Assembly: GCA_021732785.1 (NCBI GenBank)
Contig: JAKFUG010000006.1
Location: 124,001 to 188,000 of the forward strand
Source of the DNA: Planctomycetaceae bacterium
GTDB taxonomy: Bacteria; Planctomycetota; Planctomycetia; Planctomycetales; Planctomycetaceae
Direction: 5' to 3'
DNA length: 64,000 nt
The notes under the pieces are model-generated. The model was not told the origin of the DNA, did not search any database, and was given only the letters and a program-made list of their open reading frames with translations. Shown here in pieces: positions 18,746 through 26,328 of the stretch. The first letter of the stretch is position 1; each line of letters starts with the position of its first letter. Position numbers and translations under genes: made by a program.

Positions 18746-20343
18746 AGCGTCGGCCCCCGCGCGGTTTTTCGCTGATTGAATTGATGGTCAGCCTCGCTGC
18801 GGCTGTGGTTCTGATGGCCGGAATGGCATCGGCTGTCGCGGTGTCGACACGATCGCTGGCGTTGTCCGATACCGGCAATAACGCCCGTGCCCTGTCCGCC
18901 GATGTGCAACGCGATCTGCTTGCGGATCTGCAACGGGCCACCGGTTTCACCGAACGCACAACGACCGCAGCGACATTCACCGTCCCCGATCGCACCGGTG
19001 ATGGTCGCCCGGAAACACTGCGGTACGCCTGGTCTGGAACACCGGGGACACCGTTGACGTTACAAATGAATGGCGGCACCGTGCAGAACATTGCGGAAGA
19101 TGTCCGCGACTTTGCGCTGGCGTATCGGACGCAAACGCTGGTGGCCCCTGTCGTGCCGGATGAAAGCCCACCGACCATCGGACGGCTTCTGTTCGTGTCC
19201 GGTCCTCCCGGACTCGCACCCACCTTCGGGCAGCAGGTGGGAGGGTCGGGCAGTCCGGTGATCGAAACCAGCCGCGATCCCAAGATCACACTTTTCCAAT
19301 CGTGGGGCTTCGAGGTCACGGCGATAAGTGCCGATCAAACCCAGACCGATTTCACCACGGCGATTGCCAAAAACGACGTGATTTATCTCTCGAGCGACAA
19401 CGGTATTTCGCAGGCGGCGGACCGGGTCGCCAGTGCGGCTATCGGAATCGTCAATGAAAACGCCGCCATGGCCGAACCGCTCGGCTTCTATCAAGGAGCA
19501 GGGAGCGCATCCGGAACGGATACGGTGATGGGCGTGACCAGTCACTACATCACGCAGAGCTACACATCCCGGCAACGAGTGAAGGTGATTAACACGGCGA
19601 ATAGCCTGCAGGCATTTCTGAATCCCAAAGCGACCGGGATGACGGTCCTCGGTGCGGAAACGACTACCGATAAAATCAACTTCGCCACACTGGCCGCAGG
19701 ACGAAAGCGGTTTGACGGTGCGAATGCACCCGGCCGTCGCGTTCAATTGCCCTGGGCCGTCACCGATCTCAATGTTTCGTCACTTTCCACCGACGGCAAA
19801 GCGTTGCTGAAATCGTCGCTGCTGTGGGCTGTCGGGAACGGGTCCGATGGCAACTCGTCTTACATTCCGTTCGGTCTGACGAATTCCAACGATAAGGTGG
19901 ATTATTTCAGCTCGTCTGGAACGCTCATGCACGCCTCGAAAGTCACGCTGGCATCGCGCGGAGAACTAATGGAACTGTCCGCGTATGTCCGTTCGAGCAG
20001 TCTCCCGTTGCGCCTCGCGATTTATTCCAACGCGACGGGGGTGCCGGGAGTGCGTCTGGCACAAACCGCGGCACTGAATGGGATCAGCAGCGAGTCCTGG
20101 ATCACCGGCGCGGTCACGCCCATCATTCTGGAACCGGGCACCTACTGGCTGGCGGTCGCCCTCAGCAATGCGACTCAGCGGGCCTACTACGATGACCCGC
20201 TGACGGGCATTACCTATCAGCTTTCCGCCATGAATTTTAATTCCGGTTTTCCCGCGACGTGGACTCCCGGGTCCGGCGGCTCGAACAGCTTGATTGCGAT
20301 TAAGCAACTGATGATGAACGCCTCCCTTCTGGCACTTCCCTGA
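18742..20343 (+). CDS. Oversized J-like minor pseudopilin with two extra ectodomains
   Basis: 533 aa, far longer than GspJ (about 200 aa). The N-terminus has a prepilin site RG|FSLIELMVSLAAAVVLMAG and a GspJ-like segment to ~140 (VQNIAEDVRDFALAYRTQ). Residues ~150-365 look like a class I amidotransferase/ThuA-like alpha/beta domain: strand LLFVSGPPG, then WGFEVTAISADQTQTDF, then KNDVIYLSSDNG and ENAAMAEPLGF. Residues ~370-530 form a beta-sandwich with the pattern LAIYSNATGVPGVRLAQTA seen in surface 'choice-of-anchor'-type modules. A tip adhesin or cargo-binding role is inferred. No active-site Cys is obvious in the amidotransferase-like part. Confidence 0.85.
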   Translation: MKRRPPRGFSLIELMVSLAAAVVLMAGMASAVAVSTRSLALSDTGNNARALSADVQRDLLADLQRATGFTERTTTAATFTVPDRTGDGRPETLRYAWSGTPGTPLTLQMNGGTVQNIAEDVRDFALAYRTQTLVAPVVPDESPPTIGRLLFVSGPPGLAPTFGQQVGGSGSPVIETSRDPKITLFQSWGFEVTAISADQTQTDFTTAIAKNDVIYLSSDNGISQAADRVASAAIGIVNENAAMAEPLGFYQGAGSASGTDTVMGVTSHYITQSYTSRQRVKVINTANSLQAFLNPKATGMTVLGAETTTDKINFATLAAGRKRFDGANAPGRRVQLPWAVTDLNVSSLSTDGKALLKSSLLWAVGNGSDGNSSYIPFGLTNSNDKVDYFSSSGTLMHASKVTLASRGELMELSAYVRSSSLPLRLAIYSNATGVPGVRLAQTAALNGISSESWITGAVTPIILEPGTYWLAVALSNATQRAYYDDPLTGITYQLSAMNFNSGFPATWTPGSGGSNSLIAIKQLMMNASLLALP

Positions 20344-20364
20344 TCGACCGCAGGCTCCGGCACC

Positions 20365-21021
20365 ATGAAATCGTCCCGTCTTGTACCGCAACACGCCCCC
20401 CGCAGACCGTTGCCGCACGGGCTCACATTGGTGGAAGTCACCATCTCGACGTTGATCGTCGGGTGTCTGATTGTGGCGGCCCTGCAATCCGTGGGGAATA
20501 TGAATCGGACCTGGACCACCACCAATCAACTCGTCGATGGGCAAGGATTGGCACAAGACCTCATGCGCGAGATCATCTCGCAGAATTATTCCGATCCGGC
20601 ATATACCGCAGCGACCACGTGGGGGCCCGAATCCGGTGAATCCAACCGGACCAGCTTCGACGACATTGATGACTATGATGACTGGACGGAATCGCCGGCC
20701 AAAGATGCGACCGGGACGGCTCTCTCGGGCTATACCGGCTGGTCCCGTTCCGTCATGGTCAAGAAGCTAGGCGTCTGGGATTATTCGGTCAAAAGTGATA
20801 CTTCGACCGACACCGGCTTGCGACGTGTGACCGTCACGGTCACATCGCCAACTGGAAAAACAACGACCATGATGGTCTACCGTACGGAGGATGCGGGGAC
20901 GTCGCAGGCACTGTCCTCGAATGCCACCACCGTGAAGTGGGTCGGTTGCAATCTGAAGCTGGGAACGAATGTCCCCTCCACCATGAGCACTTCGCTCAGC
21001 AACCATGCGGAGGACCAATAA
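20365..21021 (+). CDS. Minor pseudopilin, GspI/PilV-like
   Basis: 218 aa. After an 18-residue basic leader comes HG|LTLVEVTISTLIVGCLIVAAL with Glu5 intact. The globular domain contains an Asp-rich stretch (SFDDIDDYDDW, ~108-118) that might bind calcium, as pseudopilins often do. It is 21 nt after the J-like gene, and its TAA shares a base with the ATG of the next gene. Confidence 0.87.
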   Translation: MKSSRLVPQHAPRRPLPHGLTLVEVTISTLIVGCLIVAALQSVGNMNRTWTTTNQLVDGQGLAQDLMREIISQNYSDPAYTAATTWGPESGESNRTSFDDIDDYDDWTESPAKDATGTALSGYTGWSRSVMVKKLGVWDYSVKSDTSTDTGLRRVTVTVTSPTGKTTTMMVYRTEDAGTSQALSSNATTVKWVGCNLKLGTNVPSTMSTSLSNHAEDQ

Positions 21022-22325
21022 TGTTCCGCAGATTTCCTGCGCAGACGCTGCGTCCACACCGGCGTCAGGGAACGCTGTACGTGGGTGTTATGTTGACCGC
21101 CACGATTGTGGCCATCGTTGGCCTGGGCGGATTGTCGGTCGCCACGCTGGGAGTCCGTGCGGCCCAGAACACGCGCGATGCCGAAACGGCTGCCATGCTG
21201 GCCCGCGCCGCCGTCGAAGAGGGCGTACGAGAGCTCGCCGCAAATCCCTACTGGCGGACGTTGCTGCGCAGCAATACCACCTACACACCGTTCGTGAATA
21301 CCCTCAATGGGGGAACGCTCAGCTTCCAGATTGTCGATCTGGATGGCAGCCTCACCAATAACTCGGCCGATGGAATTCGCATTTACGGAACCGGACGTTA
21401 CGGCGCCGCGGCGTATGTCGAAAGCGTCTTGTTACAGCCGAGCGGTAATGCGGTGGATTGCCTCGAAGCCGCACTGCACTGCCAGGGCAGCATCACCCTG
21501 GGAACGTATTGCAATGTGGTGACGCCACAAATCGTGAGTTCCAACGGTTCGATCACCGCGACGGCCAGTCAATGCGAGATCGCCGGAAGTGTCGAAGCCG
21601 TGGGAAGTGTGACCGGTTCCGTGACGGGGACAAAATCGTCGGGGGTCTCGTCCCGTCAAATGCCTGGCAACACGGTGTTTGAATACTACCGCGCGAATGG
21701 AACGTGGATTGATATCGCCACCCTTCCCCTCTCGCAAAGCACGCGGACTATCAGCAATCGTGTGCTCGCTCCGACGCTGAATCCATTTGGGTCAGCCGGA
21801 AACGCGGAAGGAATTTACGTGATTGACTGTCAGGGACAGAATCTGCAGATCGAGAACTCACGCATCCTCGGCACGCTGGTCATCATTAACCCGGGGACAA
21901 CCTGTTGCTTTCAGGGGGCGCTCTCGTTTTCTCCAGCCAGTCCGAATTTCCCAGCGATCATGGTTCAAGGCAATGCGCAATTTGACACGGCGTGGACCTC
22001 GCTCAGCGAAAGCACACAGACGACGAATTTCAATCCTGCCGGAGCCCCTTTCGAGAACGCCGTGGATACCGACTCTGTCGATCTTTATCCGTCGAGCATG
22101 AAAGGACTCACCTATGTCTCCGGCAACCTCAAAATCAAAGGCAATCTGGCGGCGGAGTGCGCGTTTGACGGCTCGGTCATTTGCTCCACGATCGAATTCG
22201 AAAGCACTGGTGATGCTCGATTCACCTACCGCCCCACCCATCTCCACTACCCTCCACCGGGATTCGCCACGGGAAGTGCATTGCAGATTGTCCCCGGTAC
22301 CTGGCAGCGATCCGTGCTCCCCTGA
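21021..22325 (+). CDS. PilX/GspK-like large minor pseudopilin
   Basis: 434 aa from the ATG at 21021, with GGAGG 7 nt upstream. The N-terminus RRQG|TLYVGVMLTATIVAIVG resembles the GspK/PilX group, which lacks Glu5 and caps the filament tip. The C-terminal two thirds are rich in short Ser/Thr/Asn/Val turns (GSITLGTYCNVVTPQIV, SVEAVGSVTGSVTG) suggesting a right-handed beta-helix. Several Cys residues could form disulfides. Fourth in the H-J-I-K order of a tip complex. Confidence 0.83.
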   Translation: MFRRFPAQTLRPHRRQGTLYVGVMLTATIVAIVGLGGLSVATLGVRAAQNTRDAETAAMLARAAVEEGVRELAANPYWRTLLRSNTTYTPFVNTLNGGTLSFQIVDLDGSLTNNSADGIRIYGTGRYGAAAYVESVLLQPSGNAVDCLEAALHCQGSITLGTYCNVVTPQIVSSNGSITATASQCEIAGSVEAVGSVTGSVTGTKSSGVSSRQMPGNTVFEYYRANGTWIDIATLPLSQSTRTISNRVLAPTLNPFGSAGNAEGIYVIDCQGQNLQIENSRILGTLVIINPGTTCCFQGALSFSPASPNFPAIMVQGNAQFDTAWTSLSESTQTTNFNPAGAPFENAVDTDSVDLYPSSMKGLTYVSGNLKIKGNLAAECAFDGSVICSTIEFESTGDARFTYRPTHLHYPPPGFATGSALQIVPGTWQRSVLP

Positions 22326-22480
22326 TGAGTCGTGCTGAACAACGGTTGCATGGGGGTCACTTTCGGTCAATCCGACGTGCTCATGCCGTGTTGCTTTTTA
22401 TCATCATGATGTTGCCGTTCTTCATCATTCATGATCGCGTTCGTTCCGCATGGTGTGACATTGCCATCGCTGGCCGATGA
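22325..22480 (+). CDS. Possible 51-aa membrane peptide coupled to the K-like pseudopilin
   Basis: The ATG at 22325 overlaps the preceding TGA as TGATG. The peptide starts MSRAEQRLHGG, has a basic patch (RSIRRAH), then one hydrophobic segment AVLLFIIMMLPFFII (~21-35), then a charged tail. Positive-inside topology and the coupled start suggest a genuine small membrane protein of the operon. No homologue is known to me. The rest of the space up to 22639 shows nothing further. Confidence 0.42.
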   Translation: MSRAEQRLHGGHFRSIRRAHAVLLFIIMMLPFFIIHDRVRSAWCDIAIAGR

Positions 22481-22639
22481 ATTGATGATCATCGAAAGGC
22501 ACTCTACGGATCGGAGATCTCCGCATTCCGGCGCGCACTTCGAGCGACCGTATTCTTCGTTACGAATCGAGCCCATGGACTTCGGCATTAGAGTTGCGTG
22601 ACCAGCGAGAGGAGATAATCCCTCGTTGCGAGCGCGTCG

Positions 22640-23563
22640 ATGCAGAAGCCTTGGATCATCGGTCTCGCTGTTGTCGGTCTGCAGGCGGGCCTGATTGCCG
22701 TTGCGTGTGCCATGTCGCCGGAGGACATGGCGAAGCTCGTAAATCAGCCGGTGCAACTCGTCCTGGAAGACGGACGCACACCCCGCGGAGTCCTGTCGGC
22801 GAAATCGAACGAGGAATGGTTCGTGCTGCTGACCGACGTCCCGGACATCATGATCGAAAGCCGATTTGCAGCGGAAATTGTGCAAGACATTCAACCCCTC
22901 GCGGCTTTACGTTCGAGTCCGCAGGACCTGCCCGAGTTGATCGTTCCGCCGCCGCCTGCTCCCGCGATTCCCGCTCCGGCTGAAGCGCTCGACTCACTTT
23001 CACAACCGCACGCGAATGTCTTCCACTCACCAACATGCGTACCGCACGCCATCGATCCCATTGATGGAGCAGCCATCTTCCCGGGGATCGATCCCTTGGG
23101 AATTCCCCGCTCGCTCAACATTTCGACAACGGTTGCGAACTGGGACGCCGACCGCGAAAACGATGGCCTGCTGGTGCGCGTCTCGTCGATCGGCAACTGG
23201 GGCCAGGCGGTGCCGGTTGAGGGTTACCTCGATCTGCAACTGCTAACGGAAACCAAATTCGCCACCGGCGGTCGTACGGTTTCGCGGAACGAACATTTCC
23301 AAATCGCAGAACGGTGGTCCCTACCCATTCACGCTATCGAGTTTGACCCGAGCGGAACCATTTACAAACTCCCTTTCCGCAGAATTCATCCCGAAAGCAA
23401 TCTCAACATCGCGCCCGACGCCATGCTACTGGCACGCATGCGAGTCCCGTCGGCAGGAGCGTTCGACGCCGTCGATCCCTCGGTTCGGCTCCGCCCCACC
23501 AGCCGCGTTCGCGAGGACTATTTCTTGCAGCAAGACCCTCGCCGTCCATCGGCTCATCGCTAG
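22640..23563 (+). CDS. Secreted hypothetical protein
   Basis: 307 aa. A signal peptide is clear (KPWIIGLAVVGLQAGLIAVACA, ~3-24), followed by a short Sm/beta-barrel-like segment (VQLVLEDGRTPRGVLSAKSNEEW), a Pro/Ala-rich linker (~100-125), and a C-terminal beta domain (~160-290) with the pattern VPVEGYLDLQLLTET. I do not recognise the family. The GGAG at ~22609 is too far upstream to serve this ATG. Being after the pseudopilin operon on the same strand, it could share the secretion route, but nothing shows this directly. Confidence 0.75.
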   Translation: MQKPWIIGLAVVGLQAGLIAVACAMSPEDMAKLVNQPVQLVLEDGRTPRGVLSAKSNEEWFVLLTDVPDIMIESRFAAEIVQDIQPLAALRSSPQDLPELIVPPPPAPAIPAPAEALDSLSQPHANVFHSPTCVPHAIDPIDGAAIFPGIDPLGIPRSLNISTTVANWDADRENDGLLVRVSSIGNWGQAVPVEGYLDLQLLTETKFATGGRTVSRNEHFQIAERWSLPIHAIEFDPSGTIYKLPFRRIHPESNLNIAPDAMLLARMRVPSAGAFDAVDPSVRLRPTSRVREDYFLQQDPRRPSAHR

Positions 23564-23918
23564 GTTCCCAGCCCTAATGGACAACGGCCGCGCCCGACCC
23601 GCGAGCAAGTGACCAGAGACGAAAGCCTCCCGATTTCAAAACTTTACGACTAAGGATGGGTCCGAAGTCAAGCTTCACGTGCCACGATCAATCCAATCCC
23701 CTGTATAGGGGATGTCGGACAATCTGCACTAATGGCGAGTGCCTTGTGACGATATCGTTCTGAAGTGGGGCGCTATGTGCCTCTGCCTGAGGCCGGGGAG
23801 CGGGGTCGGGATGGACTCTGCTCCCCGGTGGCTTTTTCGCGTTCATCACACCGGTAGTGGTTCGGCTCGTGGCCCACCCATGGCGATGAGACGCACGCTC
23901 TGCCCATTTCGGAAGCCG
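23564..23918. other. 355-bp convergent intergenic region
   Basis: No gene is seen here. It holds an ATCCCC-TGTATA-GGGGAT inverted repeat at 23696-23713 and a terminator-like hairpin at 23793-23837 described separately. The adjoining genes converge on this space. Confidence 0.5.
23793..23837 (+). terminator. Hairpin with T-run between convergent genes
   Basis: CCGGGGAGC (23793-23801) and GCTCCCCGG (23820-23828) are exact reverse complements separated by 18 nt, and TGGC then five Ts follow at 23829-23837. This is the form of an intrinsic terminator for plus-strand transcription from the secreted-protein gene. The loop is long, so activity is not certain. Confidence 0.5.
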
Positions 23919-24521
23919 CTACTCATTCGACTGAGTGCGCTGTGACCGTCGCTTGGCCCAGTCCGCCAGCAGTTCACCGCGAGACGAGACCGAAAAAGAT
24001 TTATAGATCGCTTTCGAGTGATCGTGAACCGTATGCACGCTAATCCCCAACGAGGCGGCCACTTCCTTTTCGGAGAGCCCCTGCACGAATCCATGGTAGA
24101 CGCGACTCTGGGCCGCGGTGAGTTGTTCCACCCGGTCTGTCAGGTCCGTTTTTTCTGAGACGTTGTCGTTCCTGGAACGCGTCGACTCATCTCCGATACT
24201 GCCGATTTCTCGAATGGCATCCGCCATCGTGCCGCAAAAAGTGAGTTCATAAGAACCAATCCCGACGCGGCTTCCCGGTCCCAGCGCGATGTATTCGTGA
24301 AGCAGAATCCCATCCACGATGGTTCGGTTGCGGCTGCCCCGATCGCGAATGAACAGACCCTGGCTGCTTTTGACCAGCAGGGCATGCTCGCGGGAAATAT
24401 ACAGATCGGGAAGCCGGATTTGGCAATGCCGACCGCGACCGATCATGATCTCCGCGTCGCGGATTTCATACAGCCGATCGAACACGGACTCGCGACGAAT
24501 CACGACATGCACTTCACTCAT
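23919..24521 (-). CDS. FHA-LuxR-type transcriptional regulator
   Basis: 200 aa from the ATG at 24521. The N-terminal FHA domain (~20-90) keeps the phosphothreonine-binding signature: IGRGRHCQIRLPD, SREHALLV and the GSRNRT loop. The C-terminal LuxR/GerE helix-turn-helix is at ~135-190 (LSEKEVAASLGISVHTVHDH). This pairing suggests a DNA-binding protein switched by Ser/Thr phosphorylation rather than by a receiver domain. A second FHA protein at 49617 and the kinase at 44228 make kinase-FHA wiring plausible in this genome. Confidence 0.9.
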   Translation of the reverse strand: MSEVHVVIRRESVFDRLYEIRDAEIMIGRGRHCQIRLPDLYISREHALLVKSSQGLFIRDRGSRNRTIVDGILLHEYIALGPGSRVGIGSYELTFCGTMADAIREIGSIGDESTRSRNDNVSEKTDLTDRVEQLTAAQSRVYHGFVQGLSEKEVAASLGISVHTVHDHSKAIYKSFSVSSRGELLADWAKRRSQRTQSNE

Positions 24522-24643
24522 GTGGCATCTCGCTTCGTTGGTCAAACCTGTCGCGGCATTTTTGAAGAGAATCTCCTCTCGGCACACTACGCCACCCTTC
24601 GATCCCGGTCAACCGCAAGAGACGCATGGACGGCCCGCCACTG

Positions 24644-25006
24644 TCAGCTTTGTGAAACTGTCAATGCAATCTGCAATTCGAGCGTCTCAACCAGCCGATC
24701 GATCACGTCGGACGAGAGCGAGCCTTTGCCCAGCAGAAACGGTTCAATCTGCTCCCACGGAATCCCGGCTTGTTCCAGCACAATGGGGAGACGAAAGGCG
24801 GGGATGCCCGCGTTCTGAATAGCTCGGCGGAGTTCTCCGCTGAAGGAGTTTTCGGCAGCAGCAGTTCGGAAACGGTCGTATCGTTCCCGCGTGGCCACGG
24901 GATCATGCGCGGCCTCGGTTTCAGTGATGGTTTGCCGTTTCCGATCACGCTCTTCGGCGGTCAGTTCGAGCTCGATCCGTTGAAGCTGTGAGGCGTCCAT
25001 GTTCAT
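24644..25006 (-). CDS. Candidate antitoxin with degenerate XRE-like helix-turn-helix
   Basis: 120 aa. The N-terminal half is charged and helical. Residues ~53-115 (SFSGELRRAIQNAG ... LSSDVIDRLVETLELQI) follow the register of an XRE/Cro helix-turn-helix, but the recognition helix region (EQAGIPWEQIEPFLLGKG) is divergent. Its ATG overlaps the upstream small gene's stop as ATGA. The toxin-first order with an HTH partner is the HigBA/BrnTA-type arrangement. DNA binding and antitoxin role are inferred. Confidence 0.68.
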   Translation of the reverse strand: MNMDASQLQRIELELTAEERDRKRQTITETEAAHDPVATRERYDRFRTAAAENSFSGELRRAIQNAGIPAFRLPIVLEQAGIPWEQIEPFLLGKGSLSSDVIDRLVETLELQIALTVSQS

Positions 25007-25254
25007 TCTCCTTCCCCCATCGGGAAAGCATCGACGGGACTGATCGTCACGTCGTCGATGTACTCAAAGACACATTTCAACAACCGCCCGGCGTTCGTTT
25101 CGCCGACGATCTCCCAACGGCCGTTCTCTTTGTTCGGATGAATGTTGCGCTGCCGGGCCCCGAGAATCACTTCCTCGAACTCATCCAGCGTAACACAGTG
25201 CCGCCCCATGTGCGCCACCGTTTCGTCATCCCACATGATGAAAAAGAGCGGCAT
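25003..25254 (-). CDS. BrnT-like small toxin candidate
   Basis: 83 aa from ATG 25254 (a longer frame from 25311 exists). The sequence FIMWDDETVAHMGRHCVTLDEFEEVI matches the pattern of BrnT-type RNase toxins (WDxxN/T..H...H.VT.EE.EE). It continues with a strand-rich C-terminal part (RWEIVGETNAGRLLKCVFEYIDD). It overlaps the HTH gene by 4 nt. Catalytic residues of BrnT are not all assignable by eye, so this could also be a housekeeping-type DUF protein. Confidence 0.65.
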   Translation of the reverse strand: MPLFFIMWDDETVAHMGRHCVTLDEFEEVILGARQRNIHPNKENGRWEIVGETNAGRLLKCVFEYIDDVTISPVDAFPMGEGE

Positions 25255-25462
25255 GGGCAACAATTCTTGCTGAGTAAGAACGTGGGCTGACAGGGGGGCC
25301 CCGATTACCATTCCGATGGCGACCGGGGCGGCGCAGCCGCAAGAAGCTTTTCAACAACGCGTTGCCATCATACTTCTTGTCGCTCCGCGACCCCGGTAGC
25401 CCGCAGACGATCAGGCGGGGCCATTCGCCGAGAACATTTTCAAACAGAACCACCAAAAACCG

Positions 25463-25544
25463 TGCCACTGCTTCGTACCCGAAGCAGTGCTGTCGAGCAG
25501 TTTCCATCATCCGAAAACACTGCTTCGAGTACGAAGCAGTGGCA
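25463..25544. repeat. REP-like double palindrome
   Basis: Two perfect hairpins CACTGCTTCG-4 nt-CGAAGCAGTG occur in tandem, and the outer 16-mers TGCCACTGCTTCGTAC (25463-25478) and GTACGAAGCAGTGGCA (25529-25544) are exact reverse complements, so the whole 82 bp can also fold as one large cruciform or be read as an inverted pair. This geometry is that of REP/BIME elements mobilised by RAYT transposases. It lies between two minus-strand genes. The remainder of 25255-25592 shows no gene. Confidence 0.8.
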
Positions 25545-25592
25545 CATCCACGATTTCCGAGACAGTTCAAGCAGAGCCACCCCGCCACCCGA

Positions 25593-26222
25593 TCAATCTG
25601 GCACACCCGGGCCAATAACTTCGTTAAACTCTTTCACCTGCTGACGGCGGCGGAGCCATGACTTGATGTTCCACCGCGGAAAATAGTTCAAACGGTAGTA
25701 CCAATCGTTTCTTCCCGTTTTGTCGTTCTGTAATTGAGCTTTCAACTCAGCGAGTAGCGCAATTGCGAGAGAATGGTCCCGAAATAGAACACGATCGCTC
25801 TGAATCAACGTGAGCTGCACACGAACGTGTTCAAGTTTTGGGTCGTCGTGCTCCAACATCTTGAGCATTCCCAAGAGATGCAGGTCTCGTACACCGTTTC
25901 TGCTCAAGACGCATTTATGCAGTCGCGTCTGGTCGGGTAGCAGCGCTCCGCTCGCTGTTGTGGGAAAAATGTCAACCGAGCCGCGGCGTCCACGAATTTC
26001 TAGTTTGTATTCCGGGATCTCGGCGAACCCCACATTCCGTATCTCGTATTGCACGCCTTCATGGGCAGGTAGCTCCTGAAACCAGCTAAAGCGAAGTTCA
26101 ACGGCGGGTCTACTTTCAAAGTACTGCCACAGCCGATCCACAATGACACCGAAGATCGTACCGAATACAAATGCGATCAAAGTTCCAATTGGATGCCACA
26201 AAAGCTGCATTGCGTTCCACAT
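25593..26222 (-). CDS. Single-pass membrane hypothetical protein
   Basis: 209 aa with AGAGGA upstream of the ATG. One membrane helix near the N-terminus (GTLIAFVFGTIFGVIVDRLW, ~13-32), then a predicted beta-sandwich-like domain (~40-120, VELRFSWFQELP ... IPEYKLEIRGRRG) and a basic helical tail (SWLRRRQQVKEFNE). I do not recognise the family. Composition is less GC-rich than its neighbours, which together with the flanking repeat and toxin-antitoxin pair suggests an accessory gene. Confidence 0.65.
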   Translation of the reverse strand: MWNAMQLLWHPIGTLIAFVFGTIFGVIVDRLWQYFESRPAVELRFSWFQELPAHEGVQYEIRNVGFAEIPEYKLEIRGRRGSVDIFPTTASGALLPDQTRLHKCVLSRNGVRDLHLLGMLKMLEHDDPKLEHVRVQLTLIQSDRVLFRDHSLAIALLAELKAQLQNDKTGRNDWYYRLNYFPRWNIKSWLRRRQQVKEFNEVIGPGVPD

Positions 26223-26328
26223 GATTTCTACATCCTCTCGTGCCGTACGACGAAGCCTTCTGGTAAACGTGAATAGATTGCTCGCGGATCACTCAAATGA
26301 ACGGTCCAACATCGTCATGCGACGCACC

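Noticed and set aside
23793-23837. Reading the hairpin as a REP element
   Set aside because: A T-run directly follows the 3' arm and the site lies at a convergent gene end, so a terminator fits better.
24319-24822. Plus-strand frames opposite the FHA-LuxR gene
   Set aside because: Shadow frames of an intact minus-strand gene with clear FHA and HTH motifs.
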